From Blautia sp900556555 (GTDB taxonomy: Bacteria; Bacillota; Clostridia; Lachnospirales; Lachnospiraceae): a stretch of 64,000 nt of DNA. The stretch lies in assembly GCA_964250615.1 (NCBI GenBank), contig CAXUGM010000016.1. The stretch is one strand, 5' to 3'. The notes under the pieces are model-generated. The model was given only the letters and a program-made list of their open reading frames with translations, had not been told where the DNA came from and made no database searches. Every line of letters begins with the position of its first letter. Position 1 is the first letter of the stretch. A program made the translations under genes and the position numbers. This document shows positions 43,856 through 52,594 of the stretch, in pieces.

Positions 43856-44366
43856 GGGAAAGGTACAGGGCAAGTTCTTTTCCTACATAACGGATATGCC
43901 ATGGTTCCCATGGGATTTTTGTAATGGATTCTTTGTTTTTGGGATACCGCAAAATGAATCCGTGGAGAGGGGCATGTTTATTCAGCCATTTTCCTTCGGC
44001 TGTTTCTGCGAAAGTATTTTCTAATTCCAGGCCAATGGCAGCACAGGAGACGTCAAGTGCCAGACCGGACTGGTGCTCACTGGTTCCGGGAGGAGCTACG
44101 GCTGTGCTGCCTTTTTGCAGGGCATTGCGGTAGAGCTCCTCCTGACGCTCATAAGAACGATAGCCGGAAATTCCTACTAATCCAATTCCCTGGGATGCAG
44201 CCTGCTCAAAAAGAAGTGTTGCGGCCTGTGCGGCTTCTTTTTGCAGCAGACGCTTGGGGTCATAGGGTGGTGCAGAAAAAGGGATTGCCGGTTCTGTGAG
44301 AGAATCAGGAAGAAAATGTTCCGGGAGAGGATGGTCACGGTTAATAAGGATAGTATAGGAAGCCAT
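43815..44366 (-). CDS. VanXY-like D,D-peptidase (M15), no signal peptide
   Basis: A 183-residue zinc D,D-peptidase of the M15 (VanY) family. Zinc ligands are His98 and Asp105 (SEHQSGLALD) and His157 (EPWHIR), catalytic Glu154, and Arg70 in SGYRS. Most VanY-type proteins are exported, but there is no signal peptide or membrane helix here, and the length matches the cytoplasmic VanXY enzymes (~190). It may cut D-Ala-D-Ala or muropeptide precursors or recycle peptides. No vanH, vanC or vanT-like gene is adjacent. AGGCAGG precedes the ATG. Confidence 0.85.
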   Translation of the reverse strand: MASYTILINRDHPLPEHFLPDSLTEPAIPFSAPPYDPKRLLQKEAAQAATLLFEQAASQGIGLVGISGYRSYERQEELYRNALQKGSTAVAPPGTSEHQSGLALDVSCAAIGLELENTFAETAEGKWLNKHAPLHGFILRYPKNKESITKIPWEPWHIRYVGKELALYLSLTGLTLEEYYFSR

Positions 44367-44467
44367 AGATAAACCTGCCTTTTTGTGATGATTATTAATA
44401 TATGAGGGGAAGTGTGTGGCTATGAAAATTGCTTAAAAAAATTTTTTAAAAAATTTTAAAAAAGTAC

Positions 44468-44496
44468 TTGCATTTTTAAAATGAATGATATATAAT
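44468..44496 (+). promoter_or_regulatory. SigA promoter of the tRNA-Gln gene
   Basis: TTGCAT (44468-44473), 17 bases, TATAAT (44491-44496), 33 bases before the mature tRNA end. A TTGTTGT/ACACAAC inverted repeat in between may be the leader stem. Confidence 0.82.
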
Positions 44497-44528
44497 ACAT
44501 CTTGTTGTGAGACACAACAACAAAACAT

Positions 44529-44600
44529 TGGGCTATCGCCAAACGGTAAGGCAACGGACTCTGACTCCGTCATCTCAAGGTTCGAATCCTTGTAGCCCAG
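44529..44600 (+). tRNA. tRNA-Gln (anticodon CTG)
   Basis: A 72-base cloverleaf: acceptor TGGGCTA with TAGCCCA, anticodon stem ACGGA-TCCGT with loop CTCTGAC, and a T-loop TTCGAAT. The anticodon CTG reads CAG. The CCA end is not encoded. It is isolated, with its own promoter and terminator. Confidence 0.96.
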
Positions 44601-44606
44601 CTTCTA

Positions 44607-44637
44607 ATATCCCAGACAGAATGTCTGGGATATTTTT
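44607..44637 (+). terminator. terminator of tRNA-Gln
   Basis: ATATCCCAGACA pairs with TGTCTGGGATAT in a tight hairpin followed by TTTT. Confidence 0.92.
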
Positions 44638-44680
44638 GGTTTATGGAAAAGCAGTTGGAATATGACAAGGAGATAGGCTG

Positions 44681-45406
44681 ATGAAATATTCTTTTGACAG
44701 CAGGGTCAGGTACAGTGAAATAGGTGAAGACAAAAAGCTGACATTAAACAGTATCATTAATTACTTTCAGGATTGCAGCACATTTCATTCTGAAGCTGCG
44801 GGAGTGGGAATGGATTTTCTGGCAGATAAGCATCAGGTGTGGGTGCTTTCCGCCTGGCAGATTGTGGTGGAAAGATATCCCATGCTGTGCGAGAAGATAA
44901 AAGTTTCTACCTGGCCTTATGAATTCCGCCATTTTATGGGAAAGAGAAATTTTACAATGGAGGATGAAGAAGGAAACAGGATTGCGTATGCAAATACGTT
45001 ATGGACTTACCTGGATTTAAGAACAGGACATCCTGTGCTGGTAGATGAGAAGCAGGTACAGGCATATGAGTTAGAAGAGAAGCTGGATATGAACTATGCC
45101 CCCAGAAAAATTTCTGTGTCAGGAGAGTTTCAGGAATTTCCTTCTTTTCAGGTGAAAGCACACCATTTAGACACGAACCATCATGTGAATAACGGGCAGT
45201 ATATTCTTATGGCAATGGAATATCTTCCATCAGGCTTTATTGTAAGACAGATGCGGGCAGAATATAAGAACCAGGCTGTGCTCGGCAGTGTGATTGTGCC
45301 TAAGGTTCATGAAGAGAATGGCATTTACACAGTGACGCTGGATAGTCCTTCTGGAGTTCCGTTTGCGGTTGCTGAGCTTATCGGTAATTTTGAAAAGGTT
45401 GAATGA
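44681..45406 (+). CDS. acyl-ACP thioesterase
   Basis: A 241-residue double hot-dog thioesterase of the FatA/bacterial branch, which releases free fatty acids from acyl-ACP. The N-terminal half has VRYSEIGEDKKLTLNSIINYFQDCS, and the C-terminal half carries DTNHHVNNGQYI with the catalytic Asn/His set. Chain-length preference cannot be told. It stands 44 bases after the tRNA terminator and near cvfB, with no clear pathway partner. Confidence 0.88.
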   Translation: MKYSFDSRVRYSEIGEDKKLTLNSIINYFQDCSTFHSEAAGVGMDFLADKHQVWVLSAWQIVVERYPMLCEKIKVSTWPYEFRHFMGKRNFTMEDEEGNRIAYANTLWTYLDLRTGHPVLVDEKQVQAYELEEKLDMNYAPRKISVSGEFQEFPSFQVKAHHLDTNHHVNNGQYILMAMEYLPSGFIVRQMRAEYKNQAVLGSVIVPKVHEENGIYTVTLDSPSGVPFAVAELIGNFEKVE

Positions 45407-45460
45407 AAAGATGGCAATTGATAATAATATGAATCTAAAGCATAGATAAAAGGAGAGAGT

Positions 45461-46300
45461 ATGATAGAATTAGGGAAAAAACAGGAATTAATTGTTGCAA
45501 AGGTTGTAGATTTTGGCGTTTATTTAGGTGAGAAAGAGACAGCAGCAGAGAAGGATACAGTACTGCTTCCTGGCAAACAAGTGCCGGAAGGGACAAAAAA
45601 AGGCGATAAACTGAGTGTTTTTATTTATAAGGATTCACAGGACAGGCTGATAGCTACCACGAAAGAGCCGAAGCTGTTTTTAGGTGAAACAGCTATGCTA
45701 AAAGTTGCCCAGGTGACAAGAATCGGTGCGTTCCTGGACTGGGGACTGGAAAAAGACCTGTTTCTTCCATATAAGGAGCAGACGAAAAAGGTTCATGAAG
45801 GAGAAGAGATTCTGGTGTCTCTTTATATTGATAAGAGCAGCCGTCTCTGTGCAACTATGAAGGTGTACCATTATCTCCAGACAGATTCTCCTTATGCAAA
45901 GGGAGATACAGTGACAGGGCTTGTTTATGAAGTCAGTGATAATTTTGGTGTGTTTGTGGCTGTAGATGAAAAATATTCTGCTCTTATACCAAAACAGGAA
46001 GCTCAGGGCAACTACAAACCAGGAGATGAACTTACATGCCGTGTAACAGAAGTGCGTGAAGATGGAAAATTAACACTTAGTGCCAAGAAAAAAGCTTATA
46101 TCCAGCTTCACGAAGACGCTGAGAGCGTATATGAAATTATTCAGGAATTTGATGGAGAGCTGCCTTTTGATGACAAGGCTGCCCCAGAGGTAATCCAGAG
46201 AGAATTCGGGCTGAGTAAGAATGCTTTCAAACGTGCAGTGGGTCATCTGTTAAAAGAAAAGAAAATTGAGATGAAAAATGGGAAAATTTATGCCCTCTGA
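45461..46300 (+). CDS. cvfB: S1-domain RNA-binding protein, CvfB family
   Basis: A 279-residue protein with three S1-type OB folds (about 5-70, 72-140 and 145-210) and a C-terminal winged helix (about 215-279; FGLSKNAFKRAVGHLLKE). Staphylococcal CvfB is an RNA-binding virulence and translation factor. Domain order and length match. AAGGAGAG precedes the ATG. Confidence 0.9.
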   Translation: MIELGKKQELIVAKVVDFGVYLGEKETAAEKDTVLLPGKQVPEGTKKGDKLSVFIYKDSQDRLIATTKEPKLFLGETAMLKVAQVTRIGAFLDWGLEKDLFLPYKEQTKKVHEGEEILVSLYIDKSSRLCATMKVYHYLQTDSPYAKGDTVTGLVYEVSDNFGVFVAVDEKYSALIPKQEAQGNYKPGDELTCRVTEVREDGKLTLSAKKKAYIQLHEDAESVYEIIQEFDGELPFDDKAAPEVIQREFGLSKNAFKRAVGHLLKEKKIEMKNGKIYAL

Positions 46301-46323
46301 TACTTTCGTAAGCAAGATTGATA

Positions 46324-46347
46324 TGGTATAATAGGAAACGTTAACGA
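46324..46347 (+). promoter_or_regulatory. extended -10 promoter with CGTTAACG palindrome
   Basis: TGGTATAAT (46324-46332) is an extended -10 site, and a CGTTAACG palindrome within AAACGTTAACGAA lies just after it, at the expected start of transcription. It resembles a LacI-type operator half. The -35 is weak. Confidence 0.45.
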
Positions 46348-46378
46348 AGAAATTGATTGTCCAGAAGGAGGAAAATAA

Positions 46379-46969
46379 GTGGACTCGATAGATTATTACG
46401 ACCGGTACGCAGTACCTTATTATGAAGAAACTGTGGATTTCAGCATGGAGGGGCAGCTTGAGCGATTTATTGAATTGTTGCCGGAAAGTGCAGATGTCCT
46501 TGATTTAGGCTGTGGATCGGGCAGAGATACAGTATTCTTAGAGGAAGAAGGCTGTGTTGTGACTGCTATGGACGGGTCAGAGAAGATGTGCGAGCTGGCC
46601 AGTATTCATGCAGGAAAAGAAGTTCTGCATTTAAAAGTAGAAGATATGGAATTTGACGATGTGTTTCACGGGATTTGGGCATGTGCCGTTCTGGGGCATT
46701 TTACACCGGATGAGGTAAAAGGTGTCATGGATAAAATCCTGAAAGCATTAAAAGACGATGGAATTCTGTATTTTTCTGTGAAAAAGGGAGAACGGAACGG
46801 TAAGTATAATGGCCGTTATTTCTATGACTATGACAGAGAGGCCCTTAACAATCTCCTGGATGCTTTTCCAAACATCAAGGTATTGGACATTTGGAAAACA
46901 AATGATGTAAGAGCAGACAAAAGCGACCGTTGGTTTAATGTTCTGCTGAGAAAAGAGCGACAGGAATAG
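46379..46969 (+). CDS. class I SAM-dependent methyltransferase
   Basis: A 196-residue methyltransferase. Motif I is VLDLGCGSGRDT (near residue 40), then VTAMDGSEKMCELA and LYFSVKKGE. The small size and simple Rossmann fold suggest a tellurite-resistance (TehB)-like or general small-molecule enzyme. GTG start with AAGGAGG about eight bases upstream. Its own promoter lies before it, and dnaE follows at 27 bases, so they may share a transcript. Confidence 0.85.
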   Translation: MDSIDYYDRYAVPYYEETVDFSMEGQLERFIELLPESADVLDLGCGSGRDTVFLEEEGCVVTAMDGSEKMCELASIHAGKEVLHLKVEDMEFDDVFHGIWACAVLGHFTPDEVKGVMDKILKALKDDGILYFSVKKGERNGKYNGRYFYDYDREALNNLLDAFPNIKVLDIWKTNDVRADKSDRWFNVLLRKERQE

Positions 46970-46996
46970 GACAAGGAATAATAAAGGAGAAAAACA

Positions 46997-49900
46997 GTGG
47001 AATTTGCTCATTTACATGTACATACAGAGTACAGTCTATTGGATGGCTCTAATAAAATTCATGAATATGTAGCCAGAGTAAAGGAACTGGGAATGAACAG
47101 TGCAGCCATAACAGACCATGGAGTCATGTTTGGCTGCATTGATTTTTATAGGGCAGCAAAAGCCGCGGGAATCAAGCCCATTCTAGGGTGCGAGGTCTAT
47201 GTTGCTCCTGGTTCCAGATTTGACCGTGAAGCCGGGCAGACAGAGAACCGGTATTATCATCTGGTTCTGCTGGCGGAGAATAATCAGGGGTATCAGAACT
47301 TGATGAAGATTGTTTCTAAGGCATTTATTGATGGATTTTACTATAAGCCCAGAGTAGACTTAGAACTTTTGGAAGAATATCATGAAGGGATTATTGCATT
47401 AAGTGCGTGTCTTGCAGGAGAAGTTGCAAAAAATCTTACTAGGGGACTTTATGAGGAAGCAGAAAAAGCAGCCCTCAGATATCAGGAAATTTTCGGGGAG
47501 GGAAATTTTTTCCTGGAGATGCAGGATCATGGAATTCCAGAGCAGCAAAGAGTGAACCAGCAGCTTCTTAGGATGCATCAGGAGACGGGCATTGAACTGG
47601 TAGTTACCAATGACGTACATTATACTTATGATACAGACGTGGAAGCTCATGATATCCTGCTTTGTGTCCAGACAGGAAAAAGACTTCAGGATGAGGATAG
47701 GATGCGGTATGAAGGGGGACAATATTATGTAAAATCCCCAGAGGAAATGCTGAAGCTGTTTCCATATATACCTGAGGCATTGGAAAACACCCAGAAAATT
47801 GCAGATCGCTGCGACGTGGAAATTGAATTTGGAGTGACAAAACTGCCGAAATTTGATGTTCCCGCACCTTATACTTCTTGGGAATACTTAAATAAGCTGT
47901 GTTATGATGGATTAAAAGAGAGATATACAGAAAATCTGGATGAATTAGGCAAGCGTCTGGAATACGAGCTTGGCGTTATTCAGAAAATGGGCTATGTGGA
48001 TTATTTCCTGATTGTATGGGATTTTATCCGCTTTGCCAGAGACCATGATATTATGGTAGGCCCAGGCCGTGGTTCTGCGGCGGGAAGTCTGGTTTCCTAT
48101 ACACTGGGAATCACGAAGCTGGATCCTATTAAATACGATTTGCTTTTTGAACGTTTCCTGAATCCGGAGCGAGTATCCATGCCCGATATTGACGTGGATT
48201 TCTGCTTCGAAAGAAGACAGGAAGTCATTGATTATGTGGTGGAGAAATATGGAAAAGACCGGGTGGTTCAGATTGTTACATTTGGTACCATGGCAGCCAG
48301 AGGTGTTATCCGGGATGTGGGGCGTGTAATGGACCTGCCTTATGCTCAGTGCGATTCCATTGCAAAGATGATTCCAACAGAGCTTAATATTACGATTGAT
48401 AAAGCATTGAAGATGAATCCTGAGCTTCGGACACTCTATGAAACAGACGAAACGGTGAAGAAGCTCATTGATATGAGTAGAAGGCTGGAAGGTTTGCCCA
48501 GACATACCTCCATGCATGCAGCGGGCGTAGTTATTAGCCAGAAGTCTGTTGATGAGTATGTTCCGTTATCTCGTGCTTCGGACGGTTCCATTGTCACCCA
48601 GTTTACCATGACGACACTGGAAGAGCTGGGGCTTTTGAAAATGGATTTCCTGGGACTTCGGACACTGACCGTTATTCAGAATGCAGTAAAACTGGCAGAA
48701 CAGAACCAGGGAGTAAAGCTGGATATCGACCATATTAATTATGAAGATAAAAAGGTCTATGAGATGCTTGGGGCCGGAAAAACGGATGGTGTGTTCCAGT
48801 TGGAAAGTGGTGGGATGACCAGTTTCATGAAAGAACTGAAGCCGGAAAGCCTGGAAGATGTCATTGCGGGGATTTCCTTGTACCGCCCGGGTCCCATGGA
48901 TTTTATCCCTCAGTATATCAAAGGTAAAAACAATGCAGACAGTATTACCTACGATTGTCCAGAATTGGAGCCGATTTTGAAGCCTACTTACGGATGTATT
49001 GTGTATCAGGAGCAGGTTATGCAGATTGTCCGTTCTCTGGGCGGTTACACGCTTGGCCGCAGTGATTTGCTAAGACGAGCCATGAGTAAGAAAAAAGCAG
49101 CCGTCATGGAGAAGGAACGGCAGAACTTTGTGTATGGAAATGCGGAGGAAGGCGTTCCTGGCTGTGTGAACAGAGGTATTCCGGAACAGATTGCAAACAA
49201 AATTTACGATGAAATGATAGACTTTGCCAAATATGCCTTTAACAAGTCTCATGCAGCGGCATACGCCCTAGTGGCTTATCAGACAGCCTATCTGAAATAT
49301 TATTTTCCGGTAGAATTTATGGCTGCATTAATGACTTCTGTGATTGATAATCCGTCAAAAGTGGCAGAATATATCCTATCCAGCCGGAAAATGGGAATTG
49401 CCATTCTTCCACCGGACATAAACAGGGGATATAGTTCTTTTTCCGTGGATGGAACGTCTATCCGTTATGGGCTTTCCGCTATAAAAGGCGTGGGAAAACC
49501 GGTTATTGCTGCGATTGTGGCAGAGCGGGAAGAGAGAGGCTTATTTAAGAATCTCCGTGATTTTATTGAGCGGATGTCAGGACGGGAAGTAAATAAGAAG
49601 ACCATAGAGAATCTGATCAAGGCAGGAGCCATGGATGAACTTCCGGGAAACAGACGCCAGAAGATGATGGTTTATGTTCAAATTGTAGATTCCATAGCCC
49701 AGGAGAAGAAAAATACCATGGCAGGGCAGATGAGCCTGTTTGACCTGGTTTCTGAGGAAGAAAAGTCTGCGTTTGAGATTCGTATGCCAAATGTAACAGA
49801 ATATACTAAAGAGGACCGTCTGGCTTTTGAAAAGGAAGTGCTTGGAATTTATATCAGCGGTCATCCTCTGGAAGAATATGAAGAACGTTGGAGGAAGAAT

Positions 49901-50479
49901 ATATCTGCCGTGACTACAGATTTCTTGCCGGATGAAGAGACGGGAACACCTGTTGTCCATGAGGGTGCAAAAGAAATTGTGGGCGGTATGATTACAGCCA
50001 AAACCATTAAATATACGAAAACCAATAAAGTAATGGCATTTCTGACCCTGGAGGATCTGGTAGGAACCGTGGAGATTGTCGTGTTTCCAAGAGATTATGA
50101 GAAAAATGTCCAGTTTATGAATGTAGATGAAAAAGTGTTTATTCAGGGAAGAGTTGCCGCAGAAGATGATAAGGCAAGTAAATTAATCTGTGAAAGCATG
50201 TATTCTTTTGATGAAGTGCCGAGAGAGCTGTGGTTCCAGTTTGAGAATAAAGAAGAGTTTCTGGCAAAGGAGCAGGAGCTGTATGAAGACTTGAGAGATT
50301 CCGATGGAAAAGACAGTGTGGTGATTTTCATAAAATCTCCAAAAGCCATAAAAAGGCTTGGACCATCCAGAAATATCAAGATTCATCCACAGCTACTGAG
50401 CAAACTATACGAAAAGTACGGGCAGCAGAACGTAAAAGTTGTAGAAAAGAGTATTGAAAAACTTGCAAAAATGCATTAG
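46997..50479 (+). CDS. dnaE: DNA polymerase III alpha subunit
   Basis: A 1160-residue replicative polymerase of the DnaE1 type. It has an N-terminal PHP domain (HLHVHTEYSLLDG), the catalytic Asp residues in PDIDVDF (about 395), GPGRGSAAGSLV, GPYRPGPMDF-like and a helix-hairpin-helix region, and an OB domain near the end (about 985-1070). Firmicutes usually pair it with PolC. GTG start with AAGGAGA six bases upstream. No proofreading exonuclease domain. Confidence 0.96.
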   Translation: MEFAHLHVHTEYSLLDGSNKIHEYVARVKELGMNSAAITDHGVMFGCIDFYRAAKAAGIKPILGCEVYVAPGSRFDREAGQTENRYYHLVLLAENNQGYQNLMKIVSKAFIDGFYYKPRVDLELLEEYHEGIIALSACLAGEVAKNLTRGLYEEAEKAALRYQEIFGEGNFFLEMQDHGIPEQQRVNQQLLRMHQETGIELVVTNDVHYTYDTDVEAHDILLCVQTGKRLQDEDRMRYEGGQYYVKSPEEMLKLFPYIPEALENTQKIADRCDVEIEFGVTKLPKFDVPAPYTSWEYLNKLCYDGLKERYTENLDELGKRLEYELGVIQKMGYVDYFLIVWDFIRFARDHDIMVGPGRGSAAGSLVSYTLGITKLDPIKYDLLFERFLNPERVSMPDIDVDFCFERRQEVIDYVVEKYGKDRVVQIVTFGTMAARGVIRDVGRVMDLPYAQCDSIAKMIPTELNITIDKALKMNPELRTLYETDETVKKLIDMSRRLEGLPRHTSMHAAGVVISQKSVDEYVPLSRASDGSIVTQFTMTTLEELGLLKMDFLGLRTLTVIQNAVKLAEQNQGVKLDIDHINYEDKKVYEMLGAGKTDGVFQLESGGMTSFMKELKPESLEDVIAGISLYRPGPMDFIPQYIKGKNNADSITYDCPELEPILKPTYGCIVYQEQVMQIVRSLGGYTLGRSDLLRRAMSKKKAAVMEKERQNFVYGNAEEGVPGCVNRGIPEQIANKIYDEMIDFAKYAFNKSHAAAYALVAYQTAYLKYYFPVEFMAALMTSVIDNPSKVAEYILSSRKMGIAILPPDINRGYSSFSVDGTSIRYGLSAIKGVGKPVIAAIVAEREERGLFKNLRDFIERMSGREVNKKTIENLIKAGAMDELPGNRRQKMMVYVQIVDSIAQEKKNTMAGQMSLFDLVSEEEKSAFEIRMPNVTEYTKEDRLAFEKEVLGIYISGHPLEEYEERWRKNISAVTTDFLPDEETGTPVVHEGAKEIVGGMITAKTIKYTKTNKVMAFLTLEDLVGTVEIVVFPRDYEKNVQFMNVDEKVFIQGRVAAEDDKASKLICESMYSFDEVPRELWFQFENKEEFLAKEQELYEDLRDSDGKDSVVIFIKSPKAIKRLGPSRNIKIHPQLLSKLYEKYGQQNVKVVEKSIEKLAKMH

Positions 50480-50542
50480 AATAGGTTTTGGCTATTGTAT
50501 TAAAATAAAGACATGTAACTGCCAGTGAGATGGAGGAGAAAA

Positions 50543-51544
50543 ATGACTGCAAATAAAGAAATCAAAACAATCGGTGTTTTAACAAGTGGTGGAGACGCTC
50601 CAGGAATGAATGCGGCAATTCGTGCAGTTGTAAGAAGAGGTTTAAGCTGCGGTATCGATATGAAAGGTATTAAAAAAGGCTATAGCGGACTTCTCAATGA
50701 GGAAATTATTGATATGACCGCAGTAAATGTTTCAGATACAATTCAGAAAGGTGGGACTATCCTGCAGACAGCCCGCTGTGCGGAAATGCGTACACCGGAA
50801 GGGCAGCAGAGAGCAGCAGATATATGCAGAAAACATGGCATTGATGCTTTGGTAGTCATCGGTGGTGACGGTTCTTTTGCAGGTGCCCAGAAGCTTGCCA
50901 ACCTTGGAATCAACACAGTAGGTGTGCCAGGTACCATTGACTTGGATATTGCATGTACAGAATATACTATTGGCTTCGATACTGCTGTAAATACAGCTAT
51001 GGAAGCAATCGACAAAGTTCGTGATACTTCTACCTCTCATGAGCGTGTAAGTATCATTGAAGTTATGGGAAGAAATGCCGGCTATCTGGCCTTGTGGTGC
51101 GGTATTGCAAACGGTGCAGAAGATATTCTGCTTCCGGAAAAATATGATTACGATGAACAGAAAATCATCAACAACATTATTGATAACCGTAAAAAAGGTA
51201 AAAAACATCACATTATTATCAACGCAGAAGGAATCGGTCATTCTGAAGCTATGGCAAAACGTATTGAAGCAGCCACTGGAATTGAGACAAGAGCTACGAT
51301 TTTAGGCCACATGCAGCGTGGAGGGACACCGAGCTGTAAAGACCGTGTATATGCGTCTATTATGGGAGCAAAGGCTGTAGATGTACTTTTGGAAGGAAAG
51401 ACAAAGAGAGTTATCTGTTACAGAGACGGAGAATACATTGATATGGATATCAATGAAGCACTGGCTATGAAGAAAACGATTTCTGAATACCAGTTTGAGG
51501 TAAGCTATTCCTTATCACATAACTATAGCAAGAATCCAAGATAA
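50543..51544 (+). CDS. pfkA: ATP-dependent 6-phosphofructokinase
   Basis: A 333-residue PFK of the bacterial ATP class, making fructose-1,6-bisphosphate. Marks are GVLTSGGDAPGMN, VIGGDGSF, GVPGTIDLDI (catalytic Asp) and MGRNAGYLA. GGAGGAG lies just before the ATG at 50543. It follows dnaE at 63 bases with a strong terminator after it. Confidence 0.95.
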   Translation: MTANKEIKTIGVLTSGGDAPGMNAAIRAVVRRGLSCGIDMKGIKKGYSGLLNEEIIDMTAVNVSDTIQKGGTILQTARCAEMRTPEGQQRAADICRKHGIDALVVIGGDGSFAGAQKLANLGINTVGVPGTIDLDIACTEYTIGFDTAVNTAMEAIDKVRDTSTSHERVSIIEVMGRNAGYLALWCGIANGAEDILLPEKYDYDEQKIINNIIDNRKKGKKHHIIINAEGIGHSEAMAKRIEAATGIETRATILGHMQRGGTPSCKDRVYASIMGAKAVDVLLEGKTKRVICYRDGEYIDMDINEALAMKKTISEYQFEVSYSLSHNYSKNPR

Positions 51545-51551
51545 GCAGACG

Positions 51552-51584
51552 AGAGGCTGTCGCATTACGACAGCCTCTTTTTTA
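51552..51584 (+). terminator. terminator of pfkA
   Basis: An 11-base stem (AGAGGCTGTCG with CGACAGCCTCT) around 5 bases, then TTTTTT. The ribosome site of the next gene follows directly. Confidence 0.93.
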
Positions 51585-51596
51585 GGAGAAAAAGAA

Positions 51597-52400
51597 ATGA
51601 TTACAAGTATGTCAAATCCACAGATAAAAAAGGTGCAGCAATTATTAAAAAAAGCAAAAACCAGACGGGAAGAAAAAGTTTTTGTTGCAGAAGGGATTAA
51701 AATGTTCCGTGAAGCTCCGGCAGACAGGCTTTGCAAAGTATATGCTTCTGAGTCATTTTCCGGGAAAACGGAATTTGAGGATATTTTGAGAGAAAAATCT
51801 CTGAATCCTGACTCAGATAAAGTAGAGATTGTAGACGATAAAGTGTTTAAGAGTTTGTCTGATACAGTCACTCCTCAAGGTGTTCTCTGCCTGATTTCTA
51901 TGGGAAACTGGAGTCTTCAGGACATTATAGGAGGAAGTGAATGTCCTCTTCTTATGATTTTGGAAGACTTGCAGGATCCAGGCAATCTGGGAACCATTAT
52001 CCGAACAGGAGAAGGAGCAGGAGTCACAGGAGTGATTCTCAGCAGAACATCAGTAGATGTGTTTAATCCCAAGGTGATTCGCTCTACCATGGGCTCTATC
52101 TACAGAGTTCCTGTGATTTATGTGGATTCTATTGAGGAAGAAGTGTTGCCAATGTTGAAAACTCATGAAATTACAACTTATGCGGCTCATTTAAAAGGGG
52201 AAAACAACTATGACCAGGAAGACTATTCCAAAGGAACAGCGTTTTTTATCGGAAACGAGGGGAATGGTCTGACGGTTGAGCTGACAGCCTGTGCAGATAC
52301 ATTGATCAAGATACCTATGGCTGGTCTGGTAGAATCCTTGAATGCAGCCATGGCGTCAGGGATTTTGATGTATGAGGCGGCAAGGCAGAGAAGAAATTGA
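51597..52400 (+). CDS. TrmH/SpoU family RNA 2'-O-methyltransferase
   Basis: A 267-residue SPOUT enzyme with an N-terminal substrate-binding domain (EKVFVAEG near residue 27) and a knotted C-terminal domain with LEDLQDPGNLGTIIRTG, IGNEGNGL and IPMAGLVESLNAAMA. It methylates the 2'-OH of rRNA (RlmB-like) or tRNA; the target is not certain. AGGAGA precedes the ATG, right after the pfkA terminator. Confidence 0.9.
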   Translation: MITSMSNPQIKKVQQLLKKAKTRREEKVFVAEGIKMFREAPADRLCKVYASESFSGKTEFEDILREKSLNPDSDKVEIVDDKVFKSLSDTVTPQGVLCLISMGNWSLQDIIGGSECPLLMILEDLQDPGNLGTIIRTGEGAGVTGVILSRTSVDVFNPKVIRSTMGSIYRVPVIYVDSIEEEVLPMLKTHEITTYAAHLKGENNYDQEDYSKGTAFFIGNEGNGLTVELTACADTLIKIPMAGLVESLNAAMASGILMYEAARQRRN

Positions 52401-52416
52401 AATAGGATAGTTAAGA

Positions 52417-52451
52417 AAAATAGGGAATGTTTTGACACATTCTCTATTTTT
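52417..52451 (+). terminator. terminator after the RNA methyltransferase gene
   Basis: AAAATAGGGAATG pairs with CATTCTCTATTTT (one mismatch) with a T-rich right side. Confidence 0.78.
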
Positions 52452-52499
52452 ACGTATTTTATCAGGGAAAAACTGTAAAATGTTACAAAAAATACCCGG

Positions 52500-52528
52500 T
52501 TGACAAAGAAATGTAACCTTGATACAAT
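52500..52528 (+). promoter_or_regulatory. SigA promoter of the SleB-like gene
   Basis: TTGACA (52500-52505), 17 bases, TACAAT (52523-52528). GTAACAAAA repeats twice between it and the start codon. Confidence 0.8.
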
Positions 52529-52594
52529 AAGTCAGTAACAAAAATTAATAAATTCGTAACAAAATGAAACAGACTTAGTAGGAGGTTCCATTTC

